Positions 17,360 to 26,503 of a stretch of 64,000 nucleotides of DNA are shown here, one piece after another. Every line of letters starts with the position of its first letter. Within the stretch, counting starts at the first letter, position 1. Source of the DNA: Clostridium_AW malenominatum (GTDB taxonomy: Bacteria > Bacillota > Clostridia > Clostridiales > Clostridiaceae); NCBI RefSeq assembly GCF_039521365.1, contig NZ_BAAACF010000001.1, positions 1,612,001 to 1,676,000 on the forward strand, read 5' to 3'. A program made the translations under genes and the position numbers. The notes beneath the pieces were generated by a model. That model was not told where the DNA came from. It worked only from the letters and a program-made list of their open reading frames with translations, and searched no databases.

Positions 17360-18610
17360 TTATTGTATATTTATAATTTCTTTCTTAAAACTAAAAATCA
17401 ATGAAATAAAAATAAGACTTAAAGCTGTAATAAACATTAAATTTATCAACGAAAACTTATCTACTAATCTCCCTCCTAGTACCATAGATATTGGAGTAAC
17501 TGCCATAACCATAGTGCTAGACAGAGCATTAACTCTACCTAAATATTTTTTTAATACAATCTTTTGCATTAATATATTAATAGTTATGTTAATTATAGCA
17601 TTAAAAATACCCATTGCTCCCATTGAAACTATTGTATATATTATTAGATATTTTACATTAACTAAACCCTTAAAATTCAATATAAGTAAAATGGATATCA
17701 TAAGTGTTGTAGCACTATACAATATAGTTCCTGTGACTATTCTTTTATTTGATTTACTTATTTTCGATAAGCTTGGCAACATCATGGCTCCTAATATGTA
17801 ACCTGCACTCCCTGCTCCTTGAACAAAGGATAGAGCTATAGGTTCTGTTTTTAAATGTTGATTTAACATATATGGTATAAAAATTACTATCAAAGGAGTA
17901 ATAAAAAAATTAAGTACTATAGAAAAAGTCAATATTAAGTATAAGGATTTTTCTTTCTTTATTATTACAAATGCCTCTTGTAAATCTTTAAATACACTGT
18001 TTTTTAGATGATTTTCATTTAAAATTGTACATTTTCTTGTTTTAATAAACATTTCCCATATCCCAGAGATTAAATAAGTTAATGCGTTAATTATAAATAC
18101 TCCTCTAATCCCAACCACTCCATAAAGTAACCCTCCCATTAAAAGTCCCACACTACTTGAAAAGCTTTGTATCATAGAAATTAGAGAATTTGCATTGGTA
18201 AGTTCTTCTTCTTCAACCACATCTGGTATTATAGACATGGAAGCGGGATAAAAAAAAGCTCCACATATACTAATAACTGCCGAAGAAATATAATAAACAC
18301 CTATGCTTTCAATTCCCATATACATTATAAGAGTTAAAGAAAGTAACGTAATTCCTCTTATGATGTCTGCCATATATATTATTTTAATTCTATCTACTCT
18401 ATCTGCAATTACTCCTCCATAAGGTCCTAATAACAAATGTATAATAGTTCCTATAGATATGTATATAGACATTTGAAAGGCGGAATTTGTTATTTTTAAA
18501 ATATGCCATCCCACTGCTAAATTAAATATTTGATCTCCTAAATCTGAAACCATCTTACCTAAAAAAAGAAGAGTAAAACTTTTATTCTTAAAAACTTCAG
18601 TATTTCCCAC
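17360..18610 (-). CDS. MFS transporter, drug/siderophore exporter type
   Basis: 416 residues with twelve predicted membrane helices. The signature GPYGGVIADRVDR in the loop between helices 2 and 3 is the major facilitator motif A, and the family resembles MFS_3/EntS-type exporters (MGNTEVFKNKSFTLLFLGKMVSDLGDQIFNLAVGW). These proteins expel drugs, siderophores or peptides using the proton gradient. The substrate is unknown. It stops 11 bp upstream of the sensor-kinase start on the same strand, so read-through into the two-component system is possible. Confidence 0.85.
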   Translation of the reverse strand: MGNTEVFKNKSFTLLFLGKMVSDLGDQIFNLAVGWHILKITNSAFQMSIYISIGTIIHLLLGPYGGVIADRVDRIKIIYMADIIRGITLLSLTLIMYMGIESIGVYYISSAVISICGAFFYPASMSIIPDVVEEEELTNANSLISMIQSFSSSVGLLMGGLLYGVVGIRGVFIINALTYLISGIWEMFIKTRKCTILNENHLKNSVFKDLQEAFVIIKKEKSLYLILTFSIVLNFFITPLIVIFIPYMLNQHLKTEPIALSFVQGAGSAGYILGAMMLPSLSKISKSNKRIVTGTILYSATTLMISILLILNFKGLVNVKYLIIYTIVSMGAMGIFNAIINITINILMQKIVLKKYLGRVNALSSTMVMAVTPISMVLGGRLVDKFSLINLMFITALSLIFISLIFSFKKEIINIQ

Positions 18611-18663
18611 AAATCATCACTCCAAACTAATTTCACAAATTATCCATGCATTTTAACTATACA

Positions 18664-18694
18664 ATAAAAAGCAGAAGCTTAAAACCTCTGCCTT
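18664..18694 (-). terminator. Intrinsic terminator of the carboxypeptidase gene
   Basis: Stem GCAGAGG / CTTCTGC on the minus strand with loop TTTTAAG, followed by TTTTTATTG. Confidence 0.75.
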
Positions 18695-18698
18695 CACA

Positions 18699-19823
18699 TT
18701 ATTTCTTATTTAATATCATAATCTTATCAATTAACCCAACTTTATAGTAATTATCAGATTTTAATGGCTGTTTAAATACTAATTTATCTTCCTCAAAAAT
18801 AAATACAGTTCCCACATTATCTCCCTTATATATATCGTGCTTAATATATTTTGGAGGCTTAATAACTGAAGTATAGTTTTTGTCTTTTCTAATAGGTAAT
18901 ATTATATCTTGATCACATATTAAGCTCACTTTATTTTTTCCTTCTGGAGCATAACCTAACTTGTCGCCCTTTGAAAAAAATTTTTTATATTCATAATCTT
19001 TCTTAACTGAATTAAATATTTTACTAGTATCACTCCATCTTTCAGGAGAATTTAATACAACTATAACTATGTCGTTACCATCCAAAGTTACAGATGTTAC
19101 AAGACATTTGCCTGCTCCTCCTGTATACCCAGTTTTAACTCCATTAGCCTCTGGAATTTGCCATAATATTTTATTGATATTATGGAAACTTCTAGTGAAT
19201 CCATATTTTTCACTATTAATTTCTTTCTCTCGTACTATTTTATCAAATAAAGGGTGTTTTTTACTTTGAGCAGTAAGAACCGCTAAATCGTAAGCAGTTG
19301 AATAATGTTCAGGATTATCTAATCCGTGAGGAGAATGAAAATGTGTATCTACTAACCCTATTTTTGTAGCATACTCATTCATAAGTTTTACAAATTCTTC
19401 AACAGTTCCACTTATACCTTCTCCTAGAGCTATAGCCGCATCATTGCCTGATCTTAGCATTAATCCATATATAAGTTCCCTTATAGTTACCTTTTCTCCC
19501 TTTCTATATCCTACTGTTGAACCTCCTATGGCAGCCGCTCTAGAGGATATTTCCACCTTTTTATCTAAGTCTCCATAATCTAGAGCCACTAGAGCAGTGA
19601 TAATTTTTGTAGTACTTGCCATAGGGACAATTATCTCAGAATTTTTTTCTACTAAAACAATTTTTGATTTTGCATCTAATGCTATATAAGCTAGGGAATT
19701 TATTTTCGTATTTTTTTCCTTTGCCTTTGTAGTAAAACTAGCATTGGCTTTATAGGAAGCTGTAGATATGGATATAAAAAACATACATAAAGGAATAATT
19801 AATATTTTAAATCCCTTTTTCAT
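18699..19823 (-). CDS. D-alanyl-D-alanine carboxypeptidase (PBP5 family)
   Basis: 374 residues with an N-terminal signal peptide. The three active-site motifs of S11 peptidases are present: STTK (Ser70-Lys73), SGN near residue 131 and KTGYTG near residue 235. A C-terminal PBP5-like beta domain of about 90 residues follows. It removes the terminal D-Ala from peptidoglycan stem peptides on the cell surface. It is one of two paralogues in the window (see 23448-24632) and is monocistronic. A vegetative or sporulation role (DacB/DacF type) cannot be decided from sequence. Confidence 0.88.
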   Translation of the reverse strand: MKKGFKILIIPLCMFFISISTASYKANASFTTKAKEKNTKINSLAYIALDAKSKIVLVEKNSEIIVPMASTTKIITALVALDYGDLDKKVEISSRAAAIGGSTVGYRKGEKVTIRELIYGLMLRSGNDAAIALGEGISGTVEEFVKLMNEYATKIGLVDTHFHSPHGLDNPEHYSTAYDLAVLTAQSKKHPLFDKIVREKEINSEKYGFTRSFHNINKILWQIPEANGVKTGYTGGAGKCLVTSVTLDGNDIVIVVLNSPERWSDTSKIFNSVKKDYEYKKFFSKGDKLGYAPEGKNKVSLICDQDIILPIRKDKNYTSVIKPPKYIKHDIYKGDNVGTVFIFEEDKLVFKQPLKSDNYYKVGLIDKIMILNKK

Positions 19824-19953
19824 TTTATCACCTCTTCCTCTGCTTATTATTTTTTCACATATTAATTAAATTACTCATATAAATTCTTCCATATGATTTG
19901 TATAGTTTTAATCAAGGTGGTTATAATTATAAACATCTAACGGAGGAATAAAT

Positions 19954-20499
19954 ATGTTTAAGATATTAATAATTATTATGATTTTCACCACTATTTTTAT
20001 TATGCCAATTCCAATTAAATTTTATTTATTTTATGATGTTAATAAATTAACTCTCAAAATATACAATAAAAATATAAAAATAAATTCTGAAAAGTTAAAA
20101 AAAGATAGTATAAAGTTAAATAAGGTGAAAAAGAAAAAGAAGATTTATTCTGCTGATATTAAAACTCTATGGTGTATATTGAAAAAAAACAAACTAAAAC
20201 CGTCTATTAAACTAAACGTGAATTTGAATTACGGATTAGATGATGCTGCTGTAACTGCAATATTGTTTGGGTTAATTTATAATTTTTATAGTCTTATAGA
20301 ATGGTTTTTTTATTCAATACTAAAAGTAAAAGACATGAATTTTCAGTTAACACCTAATTATAATAAAATGCTTTTTATTTTAGAGCTAAATGGAATAATT
20401 TATGTTAGTTTAGTAAAAATTATCTTTATATATGTAATATTAAGAAAAAGCTATAATAAGAAAACAAAAGATATTGAAGGAGGAGTAGTATATGGATAA
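19954..20499 (+). CDS. DUF2953 membrane-associated protein (YtfI-like)
   Basis: 181 residues; the ATG follows CGGAGGAA. A hydrophobic N-terminal helix, a lysine-rich middle (KLNKVKKKKKI) and hydrophobic segments near residues 90-120 and 150-170 agree with DUF2953 proteins. In Bacillus the homologue ytfI lies directly upstream of the sporulation gene ytfJ/gerW, and the same order occurs here: the stop overlaps the gerW start by 8 bp. Function unknown; the conserved pairing suggests a role in spore germination or spore envelope assembly. Confidence 0.75.
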   Translation: MFKILIIIMIFTTIFIMPIPIKFYLFYDVNKLTLKIYNKNIKINSEKLKKDSIKLNKVKKKKKIYSADIKTLWCILKKNKLKPSIKLNVNLNYGLDDAAVTAILFGLIYNFYSLIEWFFYSILKVKDMNFQLTPNYNKMLFILELNGIIYVSLVKIIFIYVILRKSYNKKTKDIEGGVVYG

Positions 20500-20917
20500 T
20501 CATCCAATTGAAAATCTAATGAAAAGTACTATGGAAAATTTAAAGGGCATGATAGACGTGAATACAATAGTCGGTGATCCTGTAGAAACAAAGGACGGTT
20601 CCTTTATTGTTCCAATATCAAGAGTTTCCTTTGGTTTTGCTTCAGGAGGAAGCGAATTTTCTCAATGCCTTACAAAAGACGACCAAAAATATCCCTTTGG
20701 CGGAGGTTCTGGCGCTGGAATAACTCTTAAACCTGTAGCATTTCTAGTAATGAAAAACAATACCGTTAGACTGCTTCCTTTAGAAAGTCATAGCTCATAT
20801 GATAGAATAATAGACACAGTTCCTCAAGTAATTGACATGTTTAAAGAATACATGAGTAAGGATTGTGAAAGCAAGATAGAAAAGAACTCCCCATATTGCT
20901 CTAATGAAGAAGAATAG
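20492..20917 (+). CDS. gerW: GerW/YtfJ family spore protein
   Basis: 141 residues. The core DVNTIVGDPVETKDGS, a VPISRVSFGFASGGSEF segment and a glycine-rich PFGGGSGAGITLKPVAF block identify the GerW family (PF09579). It is a forespore-made protein needed for normal germination in Bacillus. Its ribosome-binding site (AAGGAGGAG) lies inside the end of the DUF2953 gene, so the two are coupled. The C-terminus has a short tail with two cysteines. It ends at a terminator shared with the convergent scpB. Confidence 0.88.
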   Translation: MDNHPIENLMKSTMENLKGMIDVNTIVGDPVETKDGSFIVPISRVSFGFASGGSEFSQCLTKDDQKYPFGGGSGAGITLKPVAFLVMKNNTVRLLPLESHSSYDRIIDTVPQVIDMFKEYMSKDCESKIEKNSPYCSNEEE

Positions 20918-20941
20918 AACTGCTCAATTGAGTAGTTCTAT
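20916..20941. terminator. Shared convergent terminator
   Basis: Near-perfect palindrome AGAACTGCTCA / TGAGTAGTTCT between gerW and scpB. The T-tract is weak on both sides. Confidence 0.6.
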
Positions 20942-21513
20942 TCTTCTTCATACATATTTAATACCTCTTCTAAGTTAGGCATTTGCTCAAGACTTTCTAG
21001 TCCAAAGTTTTTTAGAAATTCTTCTGTAGTACTGTATAATATCGGCCTACCAGGAACATCTAATCTTCCACAATCTTTAATGAGATTTTTTTCAACTAGG
21101 GTTTGCACAGCACTATCACTTTTAACTCCTCTAATTTCATCGATATCTATTCTAGTAATAGGTTGTCTATACGCGATTATTGCCAAGGTCTCTAATGCTG
21201 CCTGAGATAGGGACTGTCGTGTGTTTGTTTTTAATAATTTCTGCAAAAAAGAAAAATTTTCTTTTTTTGTACAGAGCTGAACACTATCTTCTATTTCTAA
21301 AAGTCTTATCCCTCTATCCGCTGATTCATAATTCACTTTCATATCTTGAATTAATTCTTTTGCAAAATTTAAGCTACACTCTAAAATGTTACTTATCTCT
21401 CTAATTTTCAAAGGCTCACCACTTGCAAATAATAGAGATTCTATAACTGAAATATAATTATTTTTAACGCACTTTCCTTCCAAATCCATTTGATTCAAGC
21501 TTATTTTACTCAT
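20938..21513 (-). CDS. scpB: Segregation and condensation protein B
   Basis: About 191 residues from the ATG at 21513, chosen because AGGAG lies 8 bases upstream; longer frames begin with TTG or an ATG too close to that site. Tandem winged-helix domains are visible: ESLLFASGEPLKIREISNIL and, in the second, AALETLAIIAYRQPITRIDIDEIRGV, the family signature. ScpB joins ScpA and SMC to form the bacterial condensin that organises and separates chromosomes. It overlaps scpA by 8 bp (ATGAGTAA). Confidence 0.92.
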   Translation of the reverse strand: MSKISLNQMDLEGKCVKNNYISVIESLLFASGEPLKIREISNILECSLNFAKELIQDMKVNYESADRGIRLLEIEDSVQLCTKKENFSFLQKLLKTNTRQSLSQAALETLAIIAYRQPITRIDIDEIRGVKSDSAVQTLVEKNLIKDCGRLDVPGRPILYSTTEEFLKNFGLESLEQMPNLEEVLNMYEEE

Positions 21514-22249
21514 CCTCATCACTCCTACGAACAATTATTTCTACAAAATTCCCGTCTTGCAATACATTTACTATCTTTAATCTAATTAATTCCAATAACG
21601 CTAAAAAGCACACCACTATTTCCATTTTATGTTCACATTGCTTAGCAATATTTGAAAAGGTTGTTCTTTTATTTCTTCTAATAAAATCTTTTATAAAAAC
21701 CATCTTATCTTCTATTTTATATTTATCTACGGGTATTTCCTTTGGCATTAAATCTATGTTGATTCTATTAGAATATGTTCTCATAAGTTCATTGAATAAA
21801 TTATAAAGTTCTAACATAGTAATACTTTTAAATATATTATCTTCAACTACTCCTTCTTCTATAATTTCAGGCTTTTTAGTAAATATTATTTCTTCAGAAG
21901 CCATTCTTTCTCTTAAAAATGCTGATAGAGCTTTGAATTTTTTATATTGTATAAGCTTCTCTAACAGGTCTTGTTCCGTATATTTTTCTTCCAATGCTGC
22001 AGCAACTTCTTCATCATGCATTTTAGGCAACAGTTCTTTAGACTTAATATTAATTAAAGTAGCTGCCATTAATATAAATTCAGAAGTTAATTCTAAATCC
22101 ATTTCCTTTAAAGAATTAATATATTCTATGTATTGATTTGTAATCTCTGAAATTTTTATAGTATAAATGTCAAGTTTATTTTCTCTTATTAAATGTAGCA
22201 GTAAGTCGAAAGGACCTTCAAAATTTTCAATTTTTAAATTTAAAGCCAT
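21506..22249 (-). CDS. scpA: Segregation and condensation protein A
   Basis: 247 residues from the ATG at 22249, which follows a GGGGGG tract; the longer frame adds ten residues without support. The N-terminus FEGPFDLLLHLIRENKLDIY is the kleisin motif that binds the SMC neck, and the C-terminal part holds a winged helix that binds the SMC head. It bridges SMC heads in the condensin complex. The start overlaps the cca stop by 10 bp and its stop overlaps scpB, so cca-scpA-scpB form one operon. Confidence 0.93.
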   Translation of the reverse strand: MALNLKIENFEGPFDLLLHLIRENKLDIYTIKISEITNQYIEYINSLKEMDLELTSEFILMAATLINIKSKELLPKMHDEEVAAALEEKYTEQDLLEKLIQYKKFKALSAFLRERMASEEIIFTKKPEIIEEGVVEDNIFKSITMLELYNLFNELMRTYSNRINIDLMPKEIPVDKYKIEDKMVFIKDFIRRNKRTTFSNIAKQCEHKMEIVVCFLALLELIRLKIVNVLQDGNFVEIIVRRSDEDE

Positions 22250-23385
22250 TTCAAATTCCCCCCTTTTATTCCTGTACATAGACTTGCTTTCTTAATATTT
22301 TTAACTATTTCATTAATTTCTCTACCACTTTTTCCCTTGATGGATTTAATAAAGTTTTCGTCTAATATCTTAGAGTTATTTAAATTTTTTTCAAAATTAA
22401 TTATTTTATATTTTAGTTTCTTATTCCATAATAAAATTACCCTTTCAATATATGTACTTTTCTCTAATATATTATATATATTATAATTATTATTTTGAAG
22501 CTGTAATTTCTCTACAATATCTTTTTCATATAAATATCTACCCATTCCTTTTTTTATCTCCTTAGGTATTATGGAATTATTTATTAGAATACTCTTGTCC
22601 TCTTCTCTTTCTAACGAGTAGAAAAGGTTTAAAATTCTTAATAAGATATTATCATAACTTTCTAAAGTATTAGGTTTTCCTAATACTTCTTTGTTAACTT
22701 TAAAAATGTTTAATTCATTTAAGTAACATAAGGCCTCAGTCCATGTATCTTCCTCTAAAATCATAAGAATTTCTTTTACTATTCTATCTACGCTTAAGGT
22801 GTCGATAGCACCATTTTGGATACATTGAATTATTTCATCCTCATCTGAAATTTCAAGACCATATCTCATAGCATATTTAACTGCCCTAAATATTCTTGTA
22901 GGATCTTCTAAATAACTATTCTCATGTATCTTTTTTAGTCTTTTATTTACTAAGTCCTCTTTACCAAAATGATAATCAATTATTTCTCCATTTAATAAAT
23001 CTATAGCCATAGCATTTATAGTAAAATCTCTTCTGAAAAGATCATCCCTTATATTTGAGGGCTGTACAATTGGTAATCCTCCATTATTTAAATATTTTTC
23101 CTTTCTACATCTAATCAAATCAATACTCTCTCCATTTTTAAAATGAAGAGTAGAGGTATTAAATTTTTCATGATAGGTAAAAGAAATTAAATGATTTTCA
23201 ATATAGGGTATTATTATCTTAGGATCTTCTTCTAATCCAATGTCAATATCTCTAACCTTTTCTCCTAAAATTAAATCTCTGACCGCTCCCCCCACTAAAT
23301 AACCCCTTATATTCTTCTCTTTTAATATATTAATTAATAAATACACTATAAACAACTTATTATTATCCAAATTTTCTATTATCAA
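22240..23385 (-). CDS. cca: CCA tRNA nucleotidyltransferase/poly(A) polymerase family protein
   Basis: 381 residues. The start codon is TTG at 23385, behind GGGAAG. The catalytic head has GGAVRDLILG and the DxD pair RDIDIG near residue 47. It is followed by RRDFTINAMA, then an EDPTRIFRAVKYAMRYG motif that selects nucleotides. The enzyme adds or repairs the CCA end of tRNA. Whether it does the whole CCA or only part cannot be decided from sequence. The C-terminal third is less conserved and AT-driven. First gene of the cca-scpAB operon. Confidence 0.85.
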   Translation of the reverse strand: MIIENLDNNKLFIVYLLINILKEKNIRGYLVGGAVRDLILGEKVRDIDIGLEEDPKIIIPYIENHLISFTYHEKFNTSTLHFKNGESIDLIRCRKEKYLNNGGLPIVQPSNIRDDLFRRDFTINAMAIDLLNGEIIDYHFGKEDLVNKRLKKIHENSYLEDPTRIFRAVKYAMRYGLEISDEDEIIQCIQNGAIDTLSVDRIVKEILMILEEDTWTEALCYLNELNIFKVNKEVLGKPNTLESYDNILLRILNLFYSLEREEDKSILINNSIIPKEIKKGMGRYLYEKDIVEKLQLQNNNYNIYNILEKSTYIERVILLWNKKLKYKIINFEKNLNNSKILDENFIKSIKGKSGREINEIVKNIKKASLCTGIKGGNLKWL

Positions 23386-23406
23386 TTTTAACTTCCCTTC
23401 AATAAA

Positions 23407-23436
23407 GTTCAGATGGAGTTTTCACTCCATCTGAAC
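23407..23436 (-). terminator. Intrinsic terminator of dacF
   Basis: Perfect stem GTTCAGATGGAGT / ACTCCATCTGAAC with loop TTTC; a modest T-tract (TTTATT) follows on the minus strand. Confidence 0.75.
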
Positions 23437-23447
23437 AAAGTTTTACT

Positions 23448-24632
23448 TTATATTCCATTGTTGAAAAGATTTCTAAAGTTATATTTTAAATTATCTAAAA
23501 GTCCTGATTTCTTAATATCTCTATCACAATAAATGTTAATTTTTGCAATTATATTTTCATTTGAGTATATTTCGCAAACTCCAACTACTTCACCTTTATT
23601 ATAATGTTTCTTTTCTAAATTTACCACCAATTTTTTAGTTATTTTATCCTTATTTCCTCTTTCAGCTACATAATTAAAGTCTTCTGTTGCTTTTGCCATA
23701 AAGAAGTTATTTTCATTTTTACCTAGTTGTACCTTCTCTATATCTTCATCTTTAGTAAGAATTTTCTTACTCTCAAATTTAGAAAAGCCATAATTCATAA
23801 GCATACTTGCATCTCTATTTCTTACTTTATATGTTGGAGCACCCATTATAACAGACAGCATTCTAACTCCATCCCTCACAGCAGTAGCAGATATACAGTA
23901 TTTAGCTTCATTTGTAAATCCAGTTTTTAATCCATCACAACCTTTAAAGAATCTAACTAACTTATTATGATTTACTAATCCTATGGGACTTTTTCTTCCT
24001 TCAGATATAGTTTCCATATAAGTTCCTGTATATTTTAAAACTGCAGGGTGCTTTATAAGTTCCATTGACATAAGAGCAATATCATAGGCAGTAGTTAAGT
24101 GTCCTGGCGCAGATAAACCACTTGGATTCTTAAAAGTAGTATTCTTCATTCCCAATTCTTGAGCCCTATCGTTCATCATCTTTACGAAACCCTCTTCACT
24201 ACCTCCTAAATATTCTGCCATGGCGGTAGCAGCATCATTACCCGAAGCTATGGCTATACCTTTTAAAATTTCCTCTACAGTTCTTATTTCACCAGTATCT
24301 AATAACATTGAACTATTACCGTTCTTCCCCTTATTCTTAGCATTTTCACTAACGGTCATTTTATCAGTTAGTTTAATTTTGCCAGAATCCACTGCTTCCA
24401 TAGCAATTAACATAGTCATTATTTTTGTTACTGAAGCTGGAGCAAATTTTTCGTGGGGATTTTTCTCAAATATTATTTTACCTGTGATTGGTTCCATAAG
24501 TATTGCAGAAGAGGCTTCTACTTTTATTGCTTCTCCTTCAGCCTTTGCCTCTAGTGGTAAATACACGCTCTGAGCAGCAAGGAATGTAAAAATTGATAAA
24601 ACACTAATTAATTTTTTAAAATTCAATTTCAT
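23448..24632 (-). CDS. dacF: D-alanyl-D-alanine carboxypeptidase DacF-like
   Basis: 394 residues with a signal peptide ending near residue 32. Active-site motifs are SVTK (Ser67-Lys70), SGN near residue 130 and KTGFT near residue 235; a PBP5-type C-terminal domain follows. In Bacillus dacF lies near the xerD-pupG genes and is made in the forespore. The same neighbourhood (xerD, two purine phosphorylases, pdp, cupin, then this gene) supports the name. It trims spore or vegetative peptidoglycan. It is separated from pdp by the cupin gene and terminators. Confidence 0.85.
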   Translation of the reverse strand: MKLNFKKLISVLSIFTFLAAQSVYLPLEAKAEGEAIKVEASSAILMEPITGKIIFEKNPHEKFAPASVTKIMTMLIAMEAVDSGKIKLTDKMTVSENAKNKGKNGNSSMLLDTGEIRTVEEILKGIAIASGNDAATAMAEYLGGSEEGFVKMMNDRAQELGMKNTTFKNPSGLSAPGHLTTAYDIALMSMELIKHPAVLKYTGTYMETISEGRKSPIGLVNHNKLVRFFKGCDGLKTGFTNEAKYCISATAVRDGVRMLSVIMGAPTYKVRNRDASMLMNYGFSKFESKKILTKDEDIEKVQLGKNENNFFMAKATEDFNYVAERGNKDKITKKLVVNLEKKHYNKGEVVGVCEIYSNENIIAKINIYCDRDIKKSGLLDNLKYNFRNLFNNGI

Positions 24633-24700
24633 AAAATGTTCCTCTCCTTTCAGAAATATTTTTCCCAGCCCTTTAGAATTTATCCCTTAAAAGAGAGTAA

Positions 24701-24738
24701 TAATAAAAAACCATCTTATTTTTCAATAAGATGGTTTT
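24701..24738 (-). terminator. Intrinsic terminator of the cupin gene
   Basis: Stem AAAACCATCTTATT / AATAAGATGGTTTT with loop TTTC, followed by TTATTATT on the minus strand. Confidence 0.85.
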
Positions 24739-24752
24739 CATTCTTTAAATAT

Positions 24753-25097
24753 TTAATCTTGTTTAAATACTACAATTAATAGCATTTTAAATCTTTCAGT
24801 AGCTAATAGAGAGTGAGGTATTCCCGAAGGCATTACAATCACTTCACCTTTTTTCACGTTAAACTTTTCTTCTCCAATAGTTATTTCAGCTTCTCCATCT
24901 AATACATGCACCATTGCATCTCCTGCGGAAGCGTGTGAACTAATTTCTTCATTTTTATCAAAGGCAAATACTGTAATGCTTGAAGCCTTTCCTTGAGATA
25001 GGGTTCTGCTTATTACTTTCCCTTCTCCATATTCAACTAAAGACTCCATATCAAAAGCTTTAGAAAACTCTATATTTTTGATTAAATTTTTATTCAT
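24753..25097 (-). CDS. Small cupin-domain protein
   Basis: 114 residues from the ATG at 25097, which follows GGAGGGTGA; the in-frame start five codons upstream overlaps that site. It is a single cupin barrel: HASAGDAMVHVLDGEAEITIGEEKF carries a reduced first motif, and GEVIVMPSGIPHSLLA the second. The metal-binding set is incomplete: the first histidine (HAS) and the late histidine (PHS) are present. Cupins of this size bind a metal or small ligand and often lack known activity. No partner gene is obvious. Confidence 0.8.
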   Translation of the reverse strand: MNKNLIKNIEFSKAFDMESLVEYGEGKVISRTLSQGKASSITVFAFDKNEEISSHASAGDAMVHVLDGEAEITIGEEKFNVKKGEVIVMPSGIPHSLLATERFKMLLIVVFKQD

Positions 25098-25181
25098 AAA
25101 ATCACCCTCCATATATTCTTCTTAAGCTAAGTATATTATATTATTTACCAAATATCCGTAACCTATGATACAAAATATAAT

Positions 25182-26486
25182 TTACTTTACTATTCCATAT
25201 ATAAGAGGAATGTCTTCGGCTCTCTCTACAGAAATTTCATAATTGTTTAATATATTATTTACTGCTTTCTCGCCTTTTTCTTTATCATTAGCATAAACAT
25301 ACGCTAATGTATCTCCCTTTGAAATTTTATCTCCAACCTTTTTAACCAAAACCAAACCCACAGCTAAGTCAATTATATCTTCTTTAGTAGCTCTTCCAGC
25401 ACCTAGTTCAGCTGCTATTATTCCCATTCTTTCAGCATGTATTTTACCAACATATCCGTTTTTATCGGAAATAACTGGAGTTATGTATTCAGCTCTAGGT
25501 AAATTTTCAATATGTTCTATTGAAGTATCTTCTCCACCTTGTGCTCTTACAAACTCCTTCAGCTTCTCTAGAGCCTTACCGTTTTCTATTGTTTCCATAA
25601 GGAGCCTTCTGCCATGAGCTTCATCCTCAGCTTTTCCTGCTAAAACCACCATGTGAGAACCTAAGGTTAAACAAAGTTCATATAAATCCTTTGGACCTTT
25701 TCCTTTTAAAGTATCAATAGCTTCTTTTACTTCAAGAGCATTTCCTATGGCATATCCTAAGGGTTGATTCATATCAGAAATAACAGCTACGGTATTTCTA
25801 CCTACACTTTTACCTATAGAAACCATTTCCTCTGCCAGTTGAAAAGCAGCTTCTTTATTTTTCATAAAGGCTCCTTCCCCTACTTTAACATCTAGCACAA
25901 TGCAATCTGCACCTGCTGCAATTTTCTTACTCATTATACTTGATGCAATTAAAGATATATTATCAACGGTTGCAGTTACATCTCTGAGAGCATATAATTT
26001 TTTATCTGCTGGTGCTAAATTACCCGTTTGACCACCTACCACAAGCTTTATCTTGTTTACATTGCTTATAAACTCTTCTTCAGACATTTCCACTGAGAAA
26101 CCTTCAAATGATTCTAGCTTATCAATAGTTCCCCCCGTATGGCCAAGCCCTCTTCCTGACATTTTAGCCACAGGTATACCTAAGGCTGCTACCATGGGTC
26201 CTAAAACTAGAGTAGTAGTATCCCCAACACCACCAGTACTATGTTTATCTACCTTTATTCCTTCTATAGAAGAAAGATTTAAAACATCTCCCGAATGAGC
26301 CATAGCCATAGTTAAATCAGCCGTTTCTCTTCTATTCATCTTTTGAAAATAAATAGCCATAAGCAGTGCAGAAGCTTGATAATCTGGTATCTTTCCTTTA
26401 GTATAACTATCAATAAAGTAATTTATTTCTTCCGTTGTAAGTTCTTCACCATTTCTCTTTTTTAATATAAGGTCATACATTCTCAT
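25182..26486 (-). CDS. pdp: Pyrimidine-nucleoside phosphorylase
   Basis: 434 residues from the ATG at 26486, six bases after GAGGTG; an ATG three codons earlier lies on top of that site. Conserved blocks are KHSTGGVGDTTTLVLGPMVAALG, KMSGRGLGHTGGTIDKLES and SLIASSIMSKKIAAGAD, which form the phosphate and nucleoside sites of the NP-II family. It splits uridine, deoxyuridine and thymidine to base and (deoxy)ribose 1-phosphate. Downstream of two purine phosphorylase genes, it completes a nucleoside salvage operon. Confidence 0.93.
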   Translation of the reverse strand: MRMYDLILKKRNGEELTTEEINYFIDSYTKGKIPDYQASALLMAIYFQKMNRRETADLTMAMAHSGDVLNLSSIEGIKVDKHSTGGVGDTTTLVLGPMVAALGIPVAKMSGRGLGHTGGTIDKLESFEGFSVEMSEEEFISNVNKIKLVVGGQTGNLAPADKKLYALRDVTATVDNISLIASSIMSKKIAAGADCIVLDVKVGEGAFMKNKEAAFQLAEEMVSIGKSVGRNTVAVISDMNQPLGYAIGNALEVKEAIDTLKGKGPKDLYELCLTLGSHMVVLAGKAEDEAHGRRLLMETIENGKALEKLKEFVRAQGGEDTSIEHIENLPRAEYITPVISDKNGYVGKIHAERMGIIAAELGAGRATKEDIIDLAVGLVLVKKVGDKISKGDTLAYVYANDKEKGEKAVNNILNNYEISVERAEDIPLIYGIVK

Positions 26487-26503
26487 AACATTCACCTCTT
26501 CGG